Positions 24,803 to 40,646 of a stretch of DNA of 64,000 nucleotides are shown here, one piece after another. The position numbers and the translations under genes are program-made. The stretch comes from Gambelia wislizenii (Eukaryota > Chordata > Lepidosauria > Squamata > Crotaphytidae), in contig JAUMIR010000003.1 of the NCBI GenBank assembly GCA_030847615.1, positions 288,480,265 through 288,544,264 on the forward strand, read 5' to 3'. Positions within the stretch are counted from its first letter, which is position 1; each line of letters starts with the position of its first letter. The notes under the pieces were generated by a model. That model was not told where the DNA came from. It ran no database searches and worked only from the letters and a program-made list of their open reading frames with translations.

Positions 24803-25624
24803 TATTATCTTTATAGACACATAAATAGGGAAATTGCACTCAAAATAACAATCCTGCCTTTCTAAAGTAAAACTGCAAGCAGGGCATTAAAATACATACT
24901 GAAGAATGAGAAAAGGGGGATTTAAACCAGGAGTGAGGAACCTGTGGTCCTCTAAACGTTGATGAACTGACAAACATTATCCTTTATCCTGGTCAAACTG
25001 CCTGCCTGCTAGAAATCCTACAACATCTAGAGGGTCCTCGGCCCTAATGTTGAGTGTTATCTAAATACCTGATGCAAGGCTCCAATTTCACCAAATCATA
25101 GTCTATCTCATATTATTGGTAAGTGAATAAGGTCAGGGCATTCAGTATCTCTGCTTTCCTCTATGGCAGGGATCAGCAGAAGGGTGATCAGGATCTGCTG
25201 AGTTTTCCAGGTAACTTGCAGTACATCGGCAAAGGTCTTGGACTCCCACTTGCTGGACAGTAGGAACAAGTAAAAAGTTTTTTCACTCTAACTTAGATGG
25301 CCAGATTAGATGGGAGCATATAGGAGGAAAACCAGTATATTTTTGAGTCAAAGTTTGTGATCTTGTACTGATAAACATTCCTGGACTGATCATATGGTCA
25401 ATGAACCTTGTTTCTTAATTCCTTTCATTTGCCTGCCTTCTCCCAACCTTGTTTTTTGTAATTGGCTGTTTGATGAGTCCAGAGTACTAATTTTAAAATC
25501 CAAGAAAGTAGATCTTGCAGGAGCATGTTTGTCCACGTCCTGTTGTAAAGATGCAAACAAGAGCTTCAAAAAGAGTGATTAAAGTTGAAAAAATGGTGTG
25601 GAAATAAACTTGTCAAATGGTAGG

Positions 25625-25746
25625 TTTCCCTAAACTTGGGCCCTCCAGATGTTTTGGATTACAACTCCCAGCAGCCTGACCAATAGCTAGGGTTGATGAA
25701 AGCGATCGTGGAAAACATCTGGAGGACGCTAGGTTGGAAAAGGCTG
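25625..25746. mobile_element. Short palindromic MITE ('ccctccagatgtt' family)
   Basis: The left arm is 'gggccctccagatgttttggattacaactccca' and the right arm is 'aacatctggaggacgc'. Relatives are at 54271-54371, 24928-25048, 30817-30955, 22420-22505 and 36005-36052. They are probably non-autonomous hAT-type elements. Confidence 0.65.
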
Positions 25747-26137
25747 GTGGGTATTAAGTAACTGGGCATGAAGGAGTTGATCTCTTAATTTGTGATTCCA
25801 GAAGTCATCTTCCTACTGTTTCATAATCCCAGAACACAATATGTAATAGAATGTAGTCACTAAATCATTTTGTACTGCAGTTTTTGCCTCAAGCGAGTTG
25901 TAAACAAATCAAGCGAGTTGCAAAAGACTTTGTGGTCCTCTAATGGACAACAAGATTGAAACTCTGTGCAGAATTAAAAATCACTAATAAAATGTTTTCC
26001 TATTAATTACAAAACCTTCCGTGTAAAATCTGACTTGTTTTCATACTTGCCATTAGGAATGCTCACTGTGGTGTGATGGGCAGAATAGCAGAGTAGAAAA
26101 CTTTTTGGGAGCCAGTCAGTCTCAGTTTAAACTTTAT

Positions 26138-26351
26138 GGAGTATTGGGAAGCTAATCTGAGAAGCTAACCAGAGCCAGGCCTGATTAGTACTTGGGTGGG
26201 GGACTGCTAAGGAATACCGGGTGCTCTAGGCTATATTTTAGAGGAAGGCAATGGCAGACCACCTCTTGAGTATTCCTTGCCTAAGAAAACCCTGTGAAAT
26301 TCATGGGGATCACTATAGGTTGAGAGGCGACTTGAACTCACTTAGACACAA
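26138..26351 (+). mobile_element. 5S-rRNA-headed SINE (5S-Sauria type)
   Basis: The sequence 'gattagtacttgggtggg' followed by 'gaataccgggtgctctaggc' is the 3' end of 5S rRNA. It is followed by the Sauria-type body ('aggaaggcaatggcagacc', 'ctaagaaaaccctgtgaaattcatgg') and a tail with 'ggcgacttgaactcacttagacac'. It lies in the same strand as APP. Confidence 0.85.
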
Positions 26352-27035
26352 ATGTAGCAAGAGTTATGCATTTGTATCCCCCAAAACCTTCACAAAGCTG
26401 AGTAATAAGAGTCATAGAGCTAAGCAAAACAAAAAACAAAAAAAAAACCAGAATGTTGTTTTTGCCGGTACTGTACTACAGAAAATATTTAGACATATAC
26501 TGGCCTAAATCCTGTTGTTAGCCTGATTAGAGCAGAAACAGTGGTGTTTGAACATTCAGCAACAGATTCAGTGAGTCTGCTGTAGTTGGGAGTAACCAGC
26601 AAGATTCCAGCCACAGTCTTGGTATCTTCAGAAATGTGGAATTTGGTGTTTTTAGAAATATGGTTGCATGATGATGTTTTCAGTATTTAAATGTGCCACC
26701 TAAGTCACCTACAGTTTTGTGGCTGTATACAAGTATATAATGTGGGTCTCATATATAGTCTCCAAAGTCAGTGTCTTTACATGGGAAAAGAACAAAAGAT
26801 TTTATTTTATTTGCAGTATTTTGTCAAGAACAAAAGTGTAGTCTGAAACTGAGTATACACTTACCTGACAATAACTCTCAATGAATCAGTGGTACTTACA
26901 TCTGAGTAGAAATGCCCTGAATGTCCTTGAAATGTCCATGTGATGTAATAATACAAACAGCACTTAGGATATTTATTCAAATTGAAATTGCAATAGCAGC
27001 CCTTGAGGCATATTTTACATTTATCAGCTCAGTAA

Positions 27036-27230
<195 letters not shown>

Positions 27231-27339
27231 TAAAAATAAGTCCATGAAATAAAGGGGTTTTGTGTAATTTTAAGTATTTCTGTTTCTCCACAGGCAAGAC
27301 TGATAGGGGATAGACAATGTAATGGTATCACAAGCATAG

Positions 27340-27470
27340 TAAGCACTCAGCTAAATCCAGTTGTAAGTGCCAACTAAATTGATGCAGTGGATCAAAGAGA
27401 ACATAGTAAGCCAACACTTATGCAGTTGTATTGATTCAGTGGGTCTACTTTAGTTGGGACAAGCAATAGC
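27340..27470. repeat. Palindromic MITE-like repeat ('cagtgggtctactttagttggga' family)
   Basis: The left arm 'aaatccagttgtaagtgccaact' is mirrored by 'gattcagtgggtctactttagttggga' on the right. Relatives are at 26505-26600 ('taaatcctgttgttagcctg') and 61430-61560 ('taaatcctattgttagttccaact'). It is probably a non-autonomous DNA transposon. Confidence 0.5.
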
Positions 27471-27477
27471 AACATTA

Positions 27478-27688
27478 GCATTGATATTTATATACTGCTT
27501 ATCAGTGCCAAAGTGCTCCCTAAGCGGTTTACAATGACTTTTAGCTAATTGCCCCAACAAGCTAGGTACTCATTTTAATGACCTATGGAAGGATGGAAGG
27601 CTGAATCAACCTTGGAGCCCCTGGGATCGAATTCATAACCTTGTGGCTTGCAGTACTGACATTTAACCACTGCACCACCAGGGCTGCC
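27478..27688 (-). mobile_element. tRNA-headed SINE with an L2-like 3' tail
   Basis: Read on the minus strand, the head is 'agccctggtggtgcagtggtta' (A-box-like) and 'gaattcgatccc' (B-box-like). The 3' end is 'attgtaaaccgc', then 'agtatataaat'. The 3' part resembles the tail of the L2-like LINE at 5476-5560 ('ttgtaagccgccccgattgcg', as read on minus), suggesting mobilisation by an L2-type enzyme. Confidence 0.65.
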
Positions 27689-28530
27689 TAACAGTTGGGT
27701 TTAGCTGAGTGTCTAGTAGTTGTGTGTTCCTGTTGGAATTTTGAGCCGCACTCATAAAGTGTTATTGAGTACAATCAGATAGTACAGTATTCTGTTAGGG
27801 ACATATGTGTGTATAAGTTTCACTTACATATATGGGTATCCTTTGTTGGGCTCTGCAGAAGCTGGTATTCCTTTTTCTGCAGTGCCCAAAGTCCTCCCCC
27901 TTGCCCACACTTACTAAATAGTCTCTAAAGCCTCCTACACATCCATTCCCTGCTTCATGGAGAGTAGGCAGAATTGCAGAAATGCCTCTCTGTAGCCATA
28001 TATGAAATGATAACATCAGTGGTGAGATCTCCTGGAGTCCTCAAGGAGTCTTAACGTTGCTGTAATTATTTTATGTCTTGCTATGCGAACATAGCCAGAG
28101 GCATCTGCAATCCAGCCTGCTCCCTACAAAGCAGGAAATGACCGTGGGGGGGGGGCTTCAGGGGTTGTTCAGTATGTCAGGGGGTGACATATAGCTCAGC
28201 CCAACGTAAGTCCACATGTGAACCTACAATGCTATGTTGAGTCATACAGGATTACAGCCCATGTCTGAGAAATCTTTTTCATTGGGACACTTTGCTGTTG
28301 TATTTTTTAAAAACCTTCCGTGTATTTTACTCTTAAGCCTTGTCAAGAATGTCTTGTCTCTTCTCAGTTATATATCCAAATAATGTTTTGTTGATCAAGA
28401 TCCACATATAAACCGTAATCCCCACCACTGGATTATGTCTCTTGATTGGTCTGAAGAGTCAGCAGAAATGTTAATTCCTGTCATGATGTATAAAAATAAG
28501 TATGGGGAAGATTGGCAGTTTTATAGTTCT

Positions 28531-29177
28531 CTCTTCTGGCTTTTCTTCACAAACGAAGATTCAGGAAGGACTCATCCTGTGCTTTCTGCAAGCGCACTGA
28601 TGACTAAAAAGGCCAATCCAAGATAAACAAGTCCGGTTGCAGAAAGCACAGCAGAAGTCTCCTTGGGTGATGTTTCTGGGTTGTGATTCTTTCTGCGTTG
28701 TCATTTCTCTTCAAGACTTGTTCGGCGTGAGTTCTCAAATAAGGCTGCAGCATTGTGGATAGTGCGTCTCCATGCCTCCCGATGTGAGGCCAGGGCGGAC
28801 CATTGTTGGTGATCAGTTTGGCTGAGCATGAGATGTTGTTTCAGGGAGTCCTTGTATCATTTTTTTTTTTGAGCACCCCCTTACGCTGACCTGTGGCGAG
28901 TTCACCAATGAGTACTATTTTTGGGAGGCAATGGTCCTCCATCCTAGAAACGTGCCCTGCTGAGCACAGCTGTGTTCTCAATATCATGGCCTCAATGCTG
29001 GTGATCCCTGCTTGCTCAAGGACAGCAACATTCGTCACATAGTCAGTCCACTGTATATTTAGGATTGTGCATATACAGCGCTGATGAAAGCGTTCAAGTT
29101 GTCGTAGGTGGTGGTGATAAGTGACCCATGTTTCAGATCCATAAAGGAGAATAGACAGTACAATGGCTCTATACAAT
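28531..29177 (-). mobile_element. 3' fragment of the (GA)n-tailed LINE, copy 3
   Basis: It corresponds to copy 2 (12855-13542) but lies in the opposite orientation, with a poly-T slip at 28860-28872 that breaks the frame. The visible peptide blocks are [19 protein letters not shown] and AGITSIEAMILRTQL (28841-29176), followed by out-of-frame remnants of the C-terminal finger near 28620-28700. It lies antisense to APP, close to the exon 11 acceptor. Confidence 0.8.
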
Positions 29178-29246
29178 TAAGAAAATACTAAGAATCAGTT
29201 ACATGGCATCTGCTAATTTAATTAATTTGTCGCTTACTTGGGATAA

Positions 29247-29438
<192 letters not shown>

Positions 29439-31289
29439 TAGATTAATCACTTTATCTTATTTTTTATTTTTAACACATTCATACAGTATGAGAGAATTAT
29501 CCCAATAATTTGATACACAGGAATTACTTGGAAGTTGCATTGTCATCAGTATTATATCATGTAACATCAACAGAAACCATATCATAGTAATATCATAACA
29601 ACAACCTTTTCTTTCCCACCATAGTCCTGGTGACTATTCCTCCCCTCCTCCCCAGCTGCTATTAATCCCAGGAGAGAAGCTCCCATTGGCATCAAATGCC
29701 CTTCGAACTGCTGTTTTCAGATATGGTAGTGGAAAGTGTCCCATTTCCAGTGCTGAAATAAGATGCAGAACATTATCAGATGCAGCAAAAATTGTGGGAT
29801 TACGACACCAGGGTAGTGCAAATGGGCCCTGCTATCACATGATGTCGTTAACTTTGCATTCTTACACCATTCTCCAATTGTGAAAAAGGCGTTATTTACA
29901 GTTAACAGGACAAGCTGTCAGTAGCACTTTTTTCATGCTATTGATGGTGTGTGAAACCACATTCCATTGTAATCGTGAGATTACAGTGTGAATGGACAAT
30001 CCTCAGTGAGAAAACTTCTGGGTGAGAATGCAAAAATGAAGCACATGACACTCTTCTTATGAGCTATCCCCTTTAGTTTGCACATGTTTAGGTTTGTTTC
30101 AGTGCTTGTGTGTCCAGCTACTTTGTTAATTAAGGTTTTTTTTGGAGTTTTAAGCATGCTCACGTCTTCTCGCAAGAACCACCGAAATCTTGCTCATGCC
30201 AAATTGCAGAAGCAAACTCGCATCCTTAAAGTGATAATGGTCGTCATGTTTTTCTTCTGTGTGATTACAGCTATGAGCAATAATAAGTGTTATAATGCCG
30301 CAGTGTTTCCGCTGTCTTCATTCCTGAATTACAGCTTTTTTAGATGCTAGTCTGATAATGTCCTCAGTTACTGCACTGTTTGATTTATATATGTGAAGCT
30401 GAGAAGAATGTCTTTTGTGAATGTGGAACTGAGAAATATGTCCTTTCTTTGACTCAGCCAAAATTTTTTACCTTGGCTATGCCCTGAATGGGCCATTATT
30501 TCTTGGGTTAATACTAATTGTAGGAGATTATTTTACAGTAAAACTACAGTGTCAAAACCATGTTTTTCTGTAGAAGGCAAGAATTTAGGATATGTTCATA
30601 ATTCTTTCATAATTCTTTCAGGATGTATTAGGTCTCACATTGTTAATAAGTGCCTCGTGTGTCTGCTTTTTAAAAATCTTCCAGACATGTATGCAAACTT
30701 ATGCACATTCTAAGTTGCATGGGTATAAGGAATATTTTAGCCCTAAGAGTGGAACAGCCCAGTAAATTTGTCCTATAACACATCTGTGGATTCATATTTC
30801 ATCATGTTGTCTTAAACCAGTGGTTGTCCACCTTTGATCATTCTGGTATTTTGGACTTCAGCTCCCAGAATCCCAGCCAGCTTGGCCAGTAGTCAAAAAA
30901 TCTGGGAATTAAAGTTTAAAACATCTGAATAATCAAATATTGAGAATCACTGTCTTAAATAAAGAACAAAAGGATAGACATCCTTCCATCTTGAAAAAAA
31001 TTACAGGATCAATAGTGCTGTTATATACTTGCATTCTCAGATGCAATGACCAAAAGTTTTAGAGTTGCCAGAAAACTTTATTGGCACAGAAATCCAGAAA
31101 GCATACCATACAAGATTGTTGCTGAGAATTGAAATTGAATAGACACACACTATAATAAAAGCATATTGCAATCTACAAAACTGGCTGTACCTGGTGTAAC
31201 ATATGCCATTATAGTAGATTTGAAAGGTTATATATTAATAAGTCATTTTATTTATTTCTTAATATATTTCAGTGTAAACACAATTAACA

Positions 31290-31440
31290 CTGAGGTGGAG
31301 AGGAAATTTGCATGTGGGTGGTGAGTGGCTGACGGAGTGAGATGAGGGAGGGGCCCTTGTGAGCCTGGGTGTGTAGATGCAGATTGAGTGGCAGGAGTAG
31401 ATTGTGAGGTGGAGAGGAAATTTGCATGTGGGTGGTGATT
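31290..31440. repeat. Local duplication, two copies of a 'ggtggagaggaaatttgcatgtggg' unit
   Basis: The unit starts at about 31293 and again at about 31410, spaced about 117 bp apart, each followed by 'tggtga.tg.ctga.gga'. Origin unknown; it may be part of a larger transposon that ends near 31520. Confidence 0.6.
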
Positions 31441-32316
31441 GCCTGAAGGAGGGAGGGGATTGGTTGGGTATGTTTCCTAAGCGGCCAATCAGCACACTGA
31501 GAGCAGAAACGTACTCAAGCCTTTTATATCTACAAAATCTGGTGGGTTTTCATACCATTGGCTAACTGTCATCCCCTGACATGATTTTTCCATACACCAG
31601 CCAGCCTCTCTTTCCCAGGCTGCATTCACAGCTGCCCTTTTTACCTTTTCCTAAACCATCCCAAACCATAACCACCACCCCCCTACATTTGGCACAGAAC
31701 ACTCATTAGCAAGTGCAAAGGAAAATAACACAATCAGTATCAAGGTTACAGAAAGATACAGAGAACACACTGAAAACTACAGGAACAGGACCTGTCAGGG
31801 TCCAATTCTGACAATGCAGACTTTTCTGTCTCAAATCTATTCATGACAAGGTCTTTTGGAACCCTACACCTTCAGGGTGGGAAATTGTGGCCAGCTGCAT
31901 GGCACTTTCGAGGCATGCAACACTGTGCCTGGGTGTATTTACACCTACTAGTTCATTAATGATCCTCAGGCCCAATTCTCATTATGAGGTTCTGTTTTTA
32001 TTAGTGGCTAACTGGAGTTTGTCTTCTGCGTATGTGCCCAAATACTCATTGTCTGTGAGGCCTGGGTGTGCCAGATTTGATTTTCTATATTTTTCTGACC
32101 AACCCAGTACTCGGTATATTTCAGCCAGAGATGTTAGGCCTACATGCTAATCTGCTTGGGACAAAACATAAACCTCTTAAAGGAACCATAATAATACCAT
32201 CACACATTCTGGCCATGATGTCTCAGGCTCTTTTGAGCACAACAGCCTACCAACAAAAGGAGAGGAAAAGAAATGTGTATGTGCAAGCTATATGAATGTA
32301 GGTATATATTCTTGTG

Positions 32317-32521
32317 AGAGCCAGCATGCTATAGTGGTTTGAGTGTTAGACTACAACTCTAGCGACCAGGGTTTGAATCTCCACTTGGCCATGGAAACCC
32401 ACTGGATGACCTTGAGCAAGTCACAATCTGTCAGCCTCAGAAGAAGGCAAGAGCAAATCTTGCCAAGAAAACCCAGTGATAGGGTTGTCGTAAGTCAGAA
32501 ATTATGTGACACAACAACAAA
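32317..32521 (+). mobile_element. tRNA-headed Sauria-type SINE
   Basis: The head is 'agcatgctatagtggtttgagtg' and 'agggtttgaatctcc' (A- and B-box-like). The body has 'accttgagcaagtcaca' and the tail 'tcgtaagtcagaaattatgtgacacaacaacaa'. It is in the same orientation as APP. Confidence 0.85.
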
Positions 32522-33229
32522 TGTATTCTTAGAGGAGGACCTTTGTTATATAGATTACGTTAAAGAAAACATTACCATTTTCATTGCAAACAGATGGTTT
32601 TGCACTTGCATAAGCCTTCATAGGTACATACAGAAAGCCACAATTGTAAATGCTACCTAATCTGTCTTCTGAAATAAATGAGTGAAAATATTCGTCTTTT
32701 TTTCTTCATGACAAGAATGGAAATTATTTGATAGAGCTCAGAGAGCCCCTACTGGTTTCCATGAGTATTTTTTTTCCAGTTTTCATTCCTACACATACAT
32801 ACACAAATGCAATTTATATTTTGAAATGCAGTATATAGCCCTTCTTTGGACAAATGTTTAAGATAGATGATAGCTGTTCATAAAAAGTTTAGTGGTCATG
32901 TTGGTCATAAATAGTTCCCTGGCTACTGAACCTTCTAAATTGAAGACTGATATGGTTACTGAAAAAGAAAGCTTTATTGTCCTAGTTTCATTAAAATCTG
33001 AATATGTTATGGCCATTGAGCATGCTCAGTTCACATTGGGTGGTTTTTTTTAAAAAGGCATTATTCTCTCTGTGATTTCTTTGCATGCTTTTTCCTGCAC
33101 TTCAGCAAACTTTGTTTGGCTATGTTAGCAATAGTACTAATTCTGAACTGTGAGAAAGGAGTGATTGTTGTTGAATTCCGTTCCTACAGGCCTGGAGAGC
33201 AATTGGGTTTAATGAAAGGACACAAATTA

Positions 33230-33454
33230 CAGTTGTCCCTTCATATTCACTGGGGTTTGGTTCCAGGACCCCCGTGGATACCAAAATCCATGGATACTCA
33301 AGTCCCGTTATATGCAGTGGCATAGCAAAGTGGTGTCCCTTATATAAGATGGCAAAATCAAGGTTTGCTTTTTGGATTATTATTTTTTAAAGAATATTTT
33401 CAAGCTGTGAAAATATCCGTGGATACCAAATCCATGGATATGGAGGGACAACTG
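33230..33454. mobile_element. Pogo/Tigger-like MITE, TA-flanked
   Basis: Length is 225 bp. The ends 'cagttgtcccttcatattca' and 'atggagggacaactg' are near-perfect inverted repeats, with TA on each side. The core is collinear with 18243-18464. Confidence 0.88.
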
Positions 33455-33635
33455 TAAGTGTTTAACATCTTTAGGTTTTTTGGAATGATTCTCAAAAAGG
33501 TTTTGAAAATGATTCTAGAAACAAAACAAAATCAAATGTGGAATGTTGTCATGTCTGAAATTCAAATCCTTGCCTTTATTGGGAACAACTAGGGAAACTG
33601 ACAAAAAAATTTAATTTTATTCTACCATAAATAGT

Positions 33636-33780
33636 TGTTGTGGTGGTTAGCTGCCTTTGAGTCAACCTCGACTCATGGCAACCCCATAAATGAAACATCT
33701 CCAAGACAGACCTCCTGGTCTTCTACCACCCTGCTCAGGTCTTACAAGTTCAGGCCCATGGCCTCTGTTCATGCCACAAA
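33636..33780 (-). mobile_element. Bov-B LINE 3' end fragment
   Basis: On the minus strand it reads 'aagacctgagcaggg', 'gttgccatgagtcgaggttgactcaaaggcagcta'. This is the same tail type as 4372-4540. Confidence 0.55.
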
Positions 33781-35445
33781 TAGTAGATTTATTTATACGA
33801 CTAACTTCCTTTTTGCATAAATATTTAGGATAACATCAAAATACATATTATGGGCAAGATAATATTTCTCCTAAAAATTGGAGTGATTTCTTCATTAAAT
33901 AAACCTGGAAATGAAATAAACTTGCTTTTCCATGGACATTTTCATGTATTTACTTAGTCCTTGTTCTCATAACCTGTTAATATATGATTGTTGTCGATTC
34001 TGTTTCTAGTACCATACCTGCCAGTGGGAGACATCAGTGTAGCTTTGCATGAACAACAACAAAAACTCATAATAATATTGTGTTGTAGAGTAATGCTTTT
34101 GCTTTGATAAAATTGCAGTTGTTGCCCTCTGTTTCAAAGAATCAGCATAGTCTTACAACTTGGAGCACTGTACTTATACTGTAGACAAATCTATAGAAAG
34201 TAGACTGGGTGTTCTGAACTAGCAGTGCTGTGCCCAAAGCTTTCACAATATTTGGTGTAATGTTGTTTATTAAATGCCTAGGTTTGTCTATAATCTGTGA
34301 TGTAGACGCAAGACACTTCAGTGTCTCGACTTGGACTCAATTCAACAATAAATGATACACCAACCTGACTCAACTTCTGACTTACATATTTTAGCAACTG
34401 ACTTGCTGGCCTTGGTTCAGTAACATAATGCATTCACCCAGAAATGTTACAGAATGAAAAACGGTTTTTCTCCTTTGAACAATGGTTCCATGATCTCACT
34501 GCTTTTTGCCATGTGATGGAAGCAGTAACCGCAAATGTGTTAGGCAATGTGCTGGAGTTAGAAGGCTCCTCCAATGTGTGGTGGGGACAGGCTACCAAGC
34601 ATACTTCAAGCCCATTGCCTAACGCATTTGCTGATAATTTAAATTTTTTTCAATAACTTTGTACATGTCTTCTTGATTTTCTACTTATTCAAATCAAACT
34701 TTATTTTTCGGTCCATAGACCCAACATGTCAAATATCAAAATTGTACATTATAAGAAATGTGTCAACTGGAAATAATATATAGGTGCATAAAATATATTG
34801 AAACCCCACCCCTCTACACACACCACCACCACCACCATCTCCTTTTTTATGTTAAAGTTGGCCAGGCATGGAACTTGATTTGAGACTTGGAGTAAAAGAC
34901 TTGAATACATCACTATCTTTAATGAAACTCAAAACTGTTGCAAACAATAATATCAGTAAAAATTCATCCAATAATTCATTTTCAAATAAAGACAGTAGCT
35001 ATTTTTCAAAGAAATAATTGGTCCTTAAAACCACCATTCTGGGGGGTGATGCAGCACACAAAAGGGATAAAAATGAAATATGCTGGGAAGTAACAGAGCA
35101 GGACTTAAGAACCCTTGACTAGGGACTAGATCCTATAATACAGGTTTCTTTCAGTAGGTGCTATCCCATGAATCATTTTTAGTTTACAGCCACACATCTT
35201 CACCTGTGATAGTAAGCCATTCAGTTTTATTTGGATGCTTCAGAAGTACTTGGGCCTACCTTATTCATGTTGTTCAAGGCTGCTCCTCCCTGGAGTAGGT
35301 AAACAGAGGCTTTCATAGTGGAAAACCTGGAAAGTTACTTTTTAAAGAAATTCATGATGGCATTTACTATGAGGGCCCCTTTCCCAGTAATCCATTGCCA
35401 TTAACATTACATAAGGGATGGGTTCTAAACATTATCTGAATGTTA

Positions 35446-35945
35446 TCAATCATTATTTGAAAAGGGAACTCTTTTGGGCAGTTGAAGCCTGTTATTCTCA
35501 TAGCTCATGGGTTGGGGGGGAGGAGAGGGAGACCTTAGAGATCTCCAAGGAAGGGGAAGATCTCTGATGGGCAAAGGAAGAGATCTCCCAGCAAGAGGAG
35601 GGCAGCGCTTATATGTGCTTCTCAACCAGAACGTAGAAGAATTTGTCCAAGGCCAGGTAGACCACAGTAGTGTATTTGATCTATAGGTGAGAGGCCAACA
35701 GCTTGAGCTTGAGGCAGGAGAGGACTTGACCACCCCCCTGTGATGCTAGACATCTTTGGAGTCCAGACTTAGGTCAAAGTATGGGAAGTAGAACAGCCTG
35801 CTAACGGTATTGCTGCCCAACTGGTCCAGATGGCTTCTCACTGTGGCTCAAGTATCCTGGAGCACCTTGCAATCTTCAGCTGTCTTATCATGATCAAAGT
35901 TGGCATCAGGGAAGTGAGACTCCCAAAGGCATGTTGTTACAACCT
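35446..35945 (-). pseudogene. Possible decayed retrocopy of an unidentified protein-coding gene
   Basis: On the minus strand one frame (about 35945-35650) reads as protein-like sequence, for example NEVVTTCLWESHFPDANFD and HLDQLGSNTVSRLFYFPYF. It has two in-frame stops (35848-35850 and 35746-35748). A neighbouring frame continues with IKYTTVVYLALDKFFYVLVEKH and then a stop. The pattern suggests an intronless, mutated copy of a gene. I do not recognise the parent, and chance cannot be ruled out. Confidence 0.35.
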
Positions 35946-37768
35946 CATTAGCTCCAAAACTAACAATTTGCAGATACCAAGATGTTCCAGAGTACAACAC
36001 CATCATGGCCAGTAGTCAAAGAATGTGGGAGTTGTAATCCAAAATACTGAAAGAGCTTCAGGTCGCCTCCTCCTGTTCTATCCTGCTGTAGCAGTTGCAG
36101 GATGAAATAGTTAGTTTTGAGGTCACATAAGAACAATGTCACTACTTTTTCTTTTACTTAAAGCATGTATTGAGTGAATAATAATAACTTATGACAACAG
36201 GAAACTAGCAAGTGTCGGTATATATAGTTATTTTTTCTTTACTCATTTTCCACTCAAAAAAGAAAACTGCCCACATTAGAACGTTAACCAAAAATGCTTC
36301 ATTTGTTTCATCAGAGCTCACAGGTGGAAATGTAATAGTTCATCTTTATTTGAGAGGCAGATCTAGACATTGTTTGGTTAAAGTCACAGTTGGTGGCACT
36401 GGAATTTTTTTTCATTTAGACACTTTAGGTCTCTACAGGCCATCAGAGATGGCTGGATAACTTAATTGACTTAATCCTGTGCTGTTCAGTTTTATGACAT
36501 TATTCCATAAGCTTGTACACAAGTGGGAGCTGAAAATGAGCTATAATTAGCTTTGAATTATCTCTTTCAAAGAGTAATTTTAGTATCTGGTTTCATCTTA
36601 CACTACTTAGAAATTAGATTGTTAGTTTACCATTCAAGTCATCGTTTGTTGTCTTTTTAAAAGCCTTTAGTAATTTTTCCGCAACATCAGTAATCATAAT
36701 GGCTAAAAATCCTTCACACATATCCCTTCTCTAACATCTCATTTCTGATTTTTTTTAAGACTTGGCATACAGTTTTCTTTAAAGTCATTTCACTCATTTA
36801 ACACCAAGATACCATACTATTGTCATGTGATGATACTTCTGCATTTCACTCTTCCTTCCCAGTGGGCTCCTCTCATCTTAAGAATTACAACCAGAAAACT
36901 ACAGACAAATTATTTAGTGGGTTCAATAGAGTGTTTCAAGACCATTCGTATGATAATAAATTTACTATTAACATATTGTTCAGTTTTGGATCAGTACAGC
37001 AGATAAAAATGCCTGGCAAATTCCTAAAGAAGTAAACATTGATCTGTTTTTTATCTACTATATTCTGTTACTATATTTTACGTTAATGCTGTTAACGTAA
37101 AAACAACTCAAAATGTCACCAGAACGAATTATGTCTCCTTTCATTAAAATGTTAGTACCTTCATACTATCCTTTTTGTCACTTTTTGACAATTCAGTTGT
37201 TTATTTACTAGCTGATATGTATTAATCATTTACAGTTTTTAAAAAATCTAAATGATATGATATAAAAACAAATCAGGATTCTCGGAAAGTTATTTGAAAC
37301 ATGTCAGAAGGGTTGATGCATGCCTCATTTGTAATGGTAAGTTGTTCCAGAGGTGGGATCTGTAACAGTGAAAGCCATATTGCAATCCGCATGGACTGAA
37401 CATCTGCTGTGATATCTTAGGCTCTGTAACAAATGTTATCTTCTGATGAGTTCAGAATCCAAACAGGTGTCAGGCTATCTCTTAAATATACTGGTCCAGC
37501 AAACTGTGATATGCTGCAGTACCTGGAAGGAGATCTTGGGGAGCATTCTGTAGATTAACTTCAAATATAGTCTGCAAATCAGATTATTGTTGTTGTTGCT
37601 ACTGTTAGGACTCAAGGCAATATAATTTATTAAAACCAATACAGTTTAGAAACATATAAAACATGAGCAAAAGAAAGAAAGAGAAAAAGATGATTTCAAA
37701 GCAAACATGCAGCGCTTTTTACAAATTTGTTCTAGGTCTTGGTAAGATACAGTTAATCACTGAAAATA

Positions 37769-37949
37769 CAGTGGGCCTGCCGTATCCACGGGGTGTTGGA
37801 TCCAGGACCCTGTGCGGATACCAAAAAACGTGAATAATCAAGTCCCTTATTTACAAAATTGTGTAGGGCAGCAGCAGAGATCATCTGCATTTTTTTATAT
37901 CTGCACAGGGTCCTGGAACCAGACCCCTGCCGATATGGCAGGTTCACTG
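37769..37949. mobile_element. Pogo/Tigger-like MITE, TA-flanked
   Basis: Length is 181 bp. The ends 'cagtgggcctgccgtatccacgg' and 'ccgatatggcaggttcactg' are inverted repeats, and TA lies on both sides. Confidence 0.8.
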
Positions 37950-38161
37950 TATTTTCTGTGATTAACTGCATCCTGCAACAGCCAGTTTTTGTGGTATCAT
38001 TGAAACTAAGCTCCTTTTCAGTAACTTTGCTTCATTTTTAATACATATGCCATGTTAGAACATTTTTGCTCATACAGTATCCCACTGTATCTGCACTTCA
38101 AATGGCTGCATATTCCTACTAATGGAAATATTGGCTGCCTTGTTGCTTATAATATGAATGA

Positions 38162-40646
<2,485 letters not shown>

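Noticed and set aside
24433..24839. Serine/proline-rich and glycine/tryptophan-rich frames
   Set aside because: They fall within the GC-rich MITE 24415-24802 and have no counterpart protein.
34680..34800. Possible LINE tail ('aatcaaactttatttttcggtccatagacc')
   Set aside because: The motif looks repeat-like, but neither the family nor the limits could be supported.
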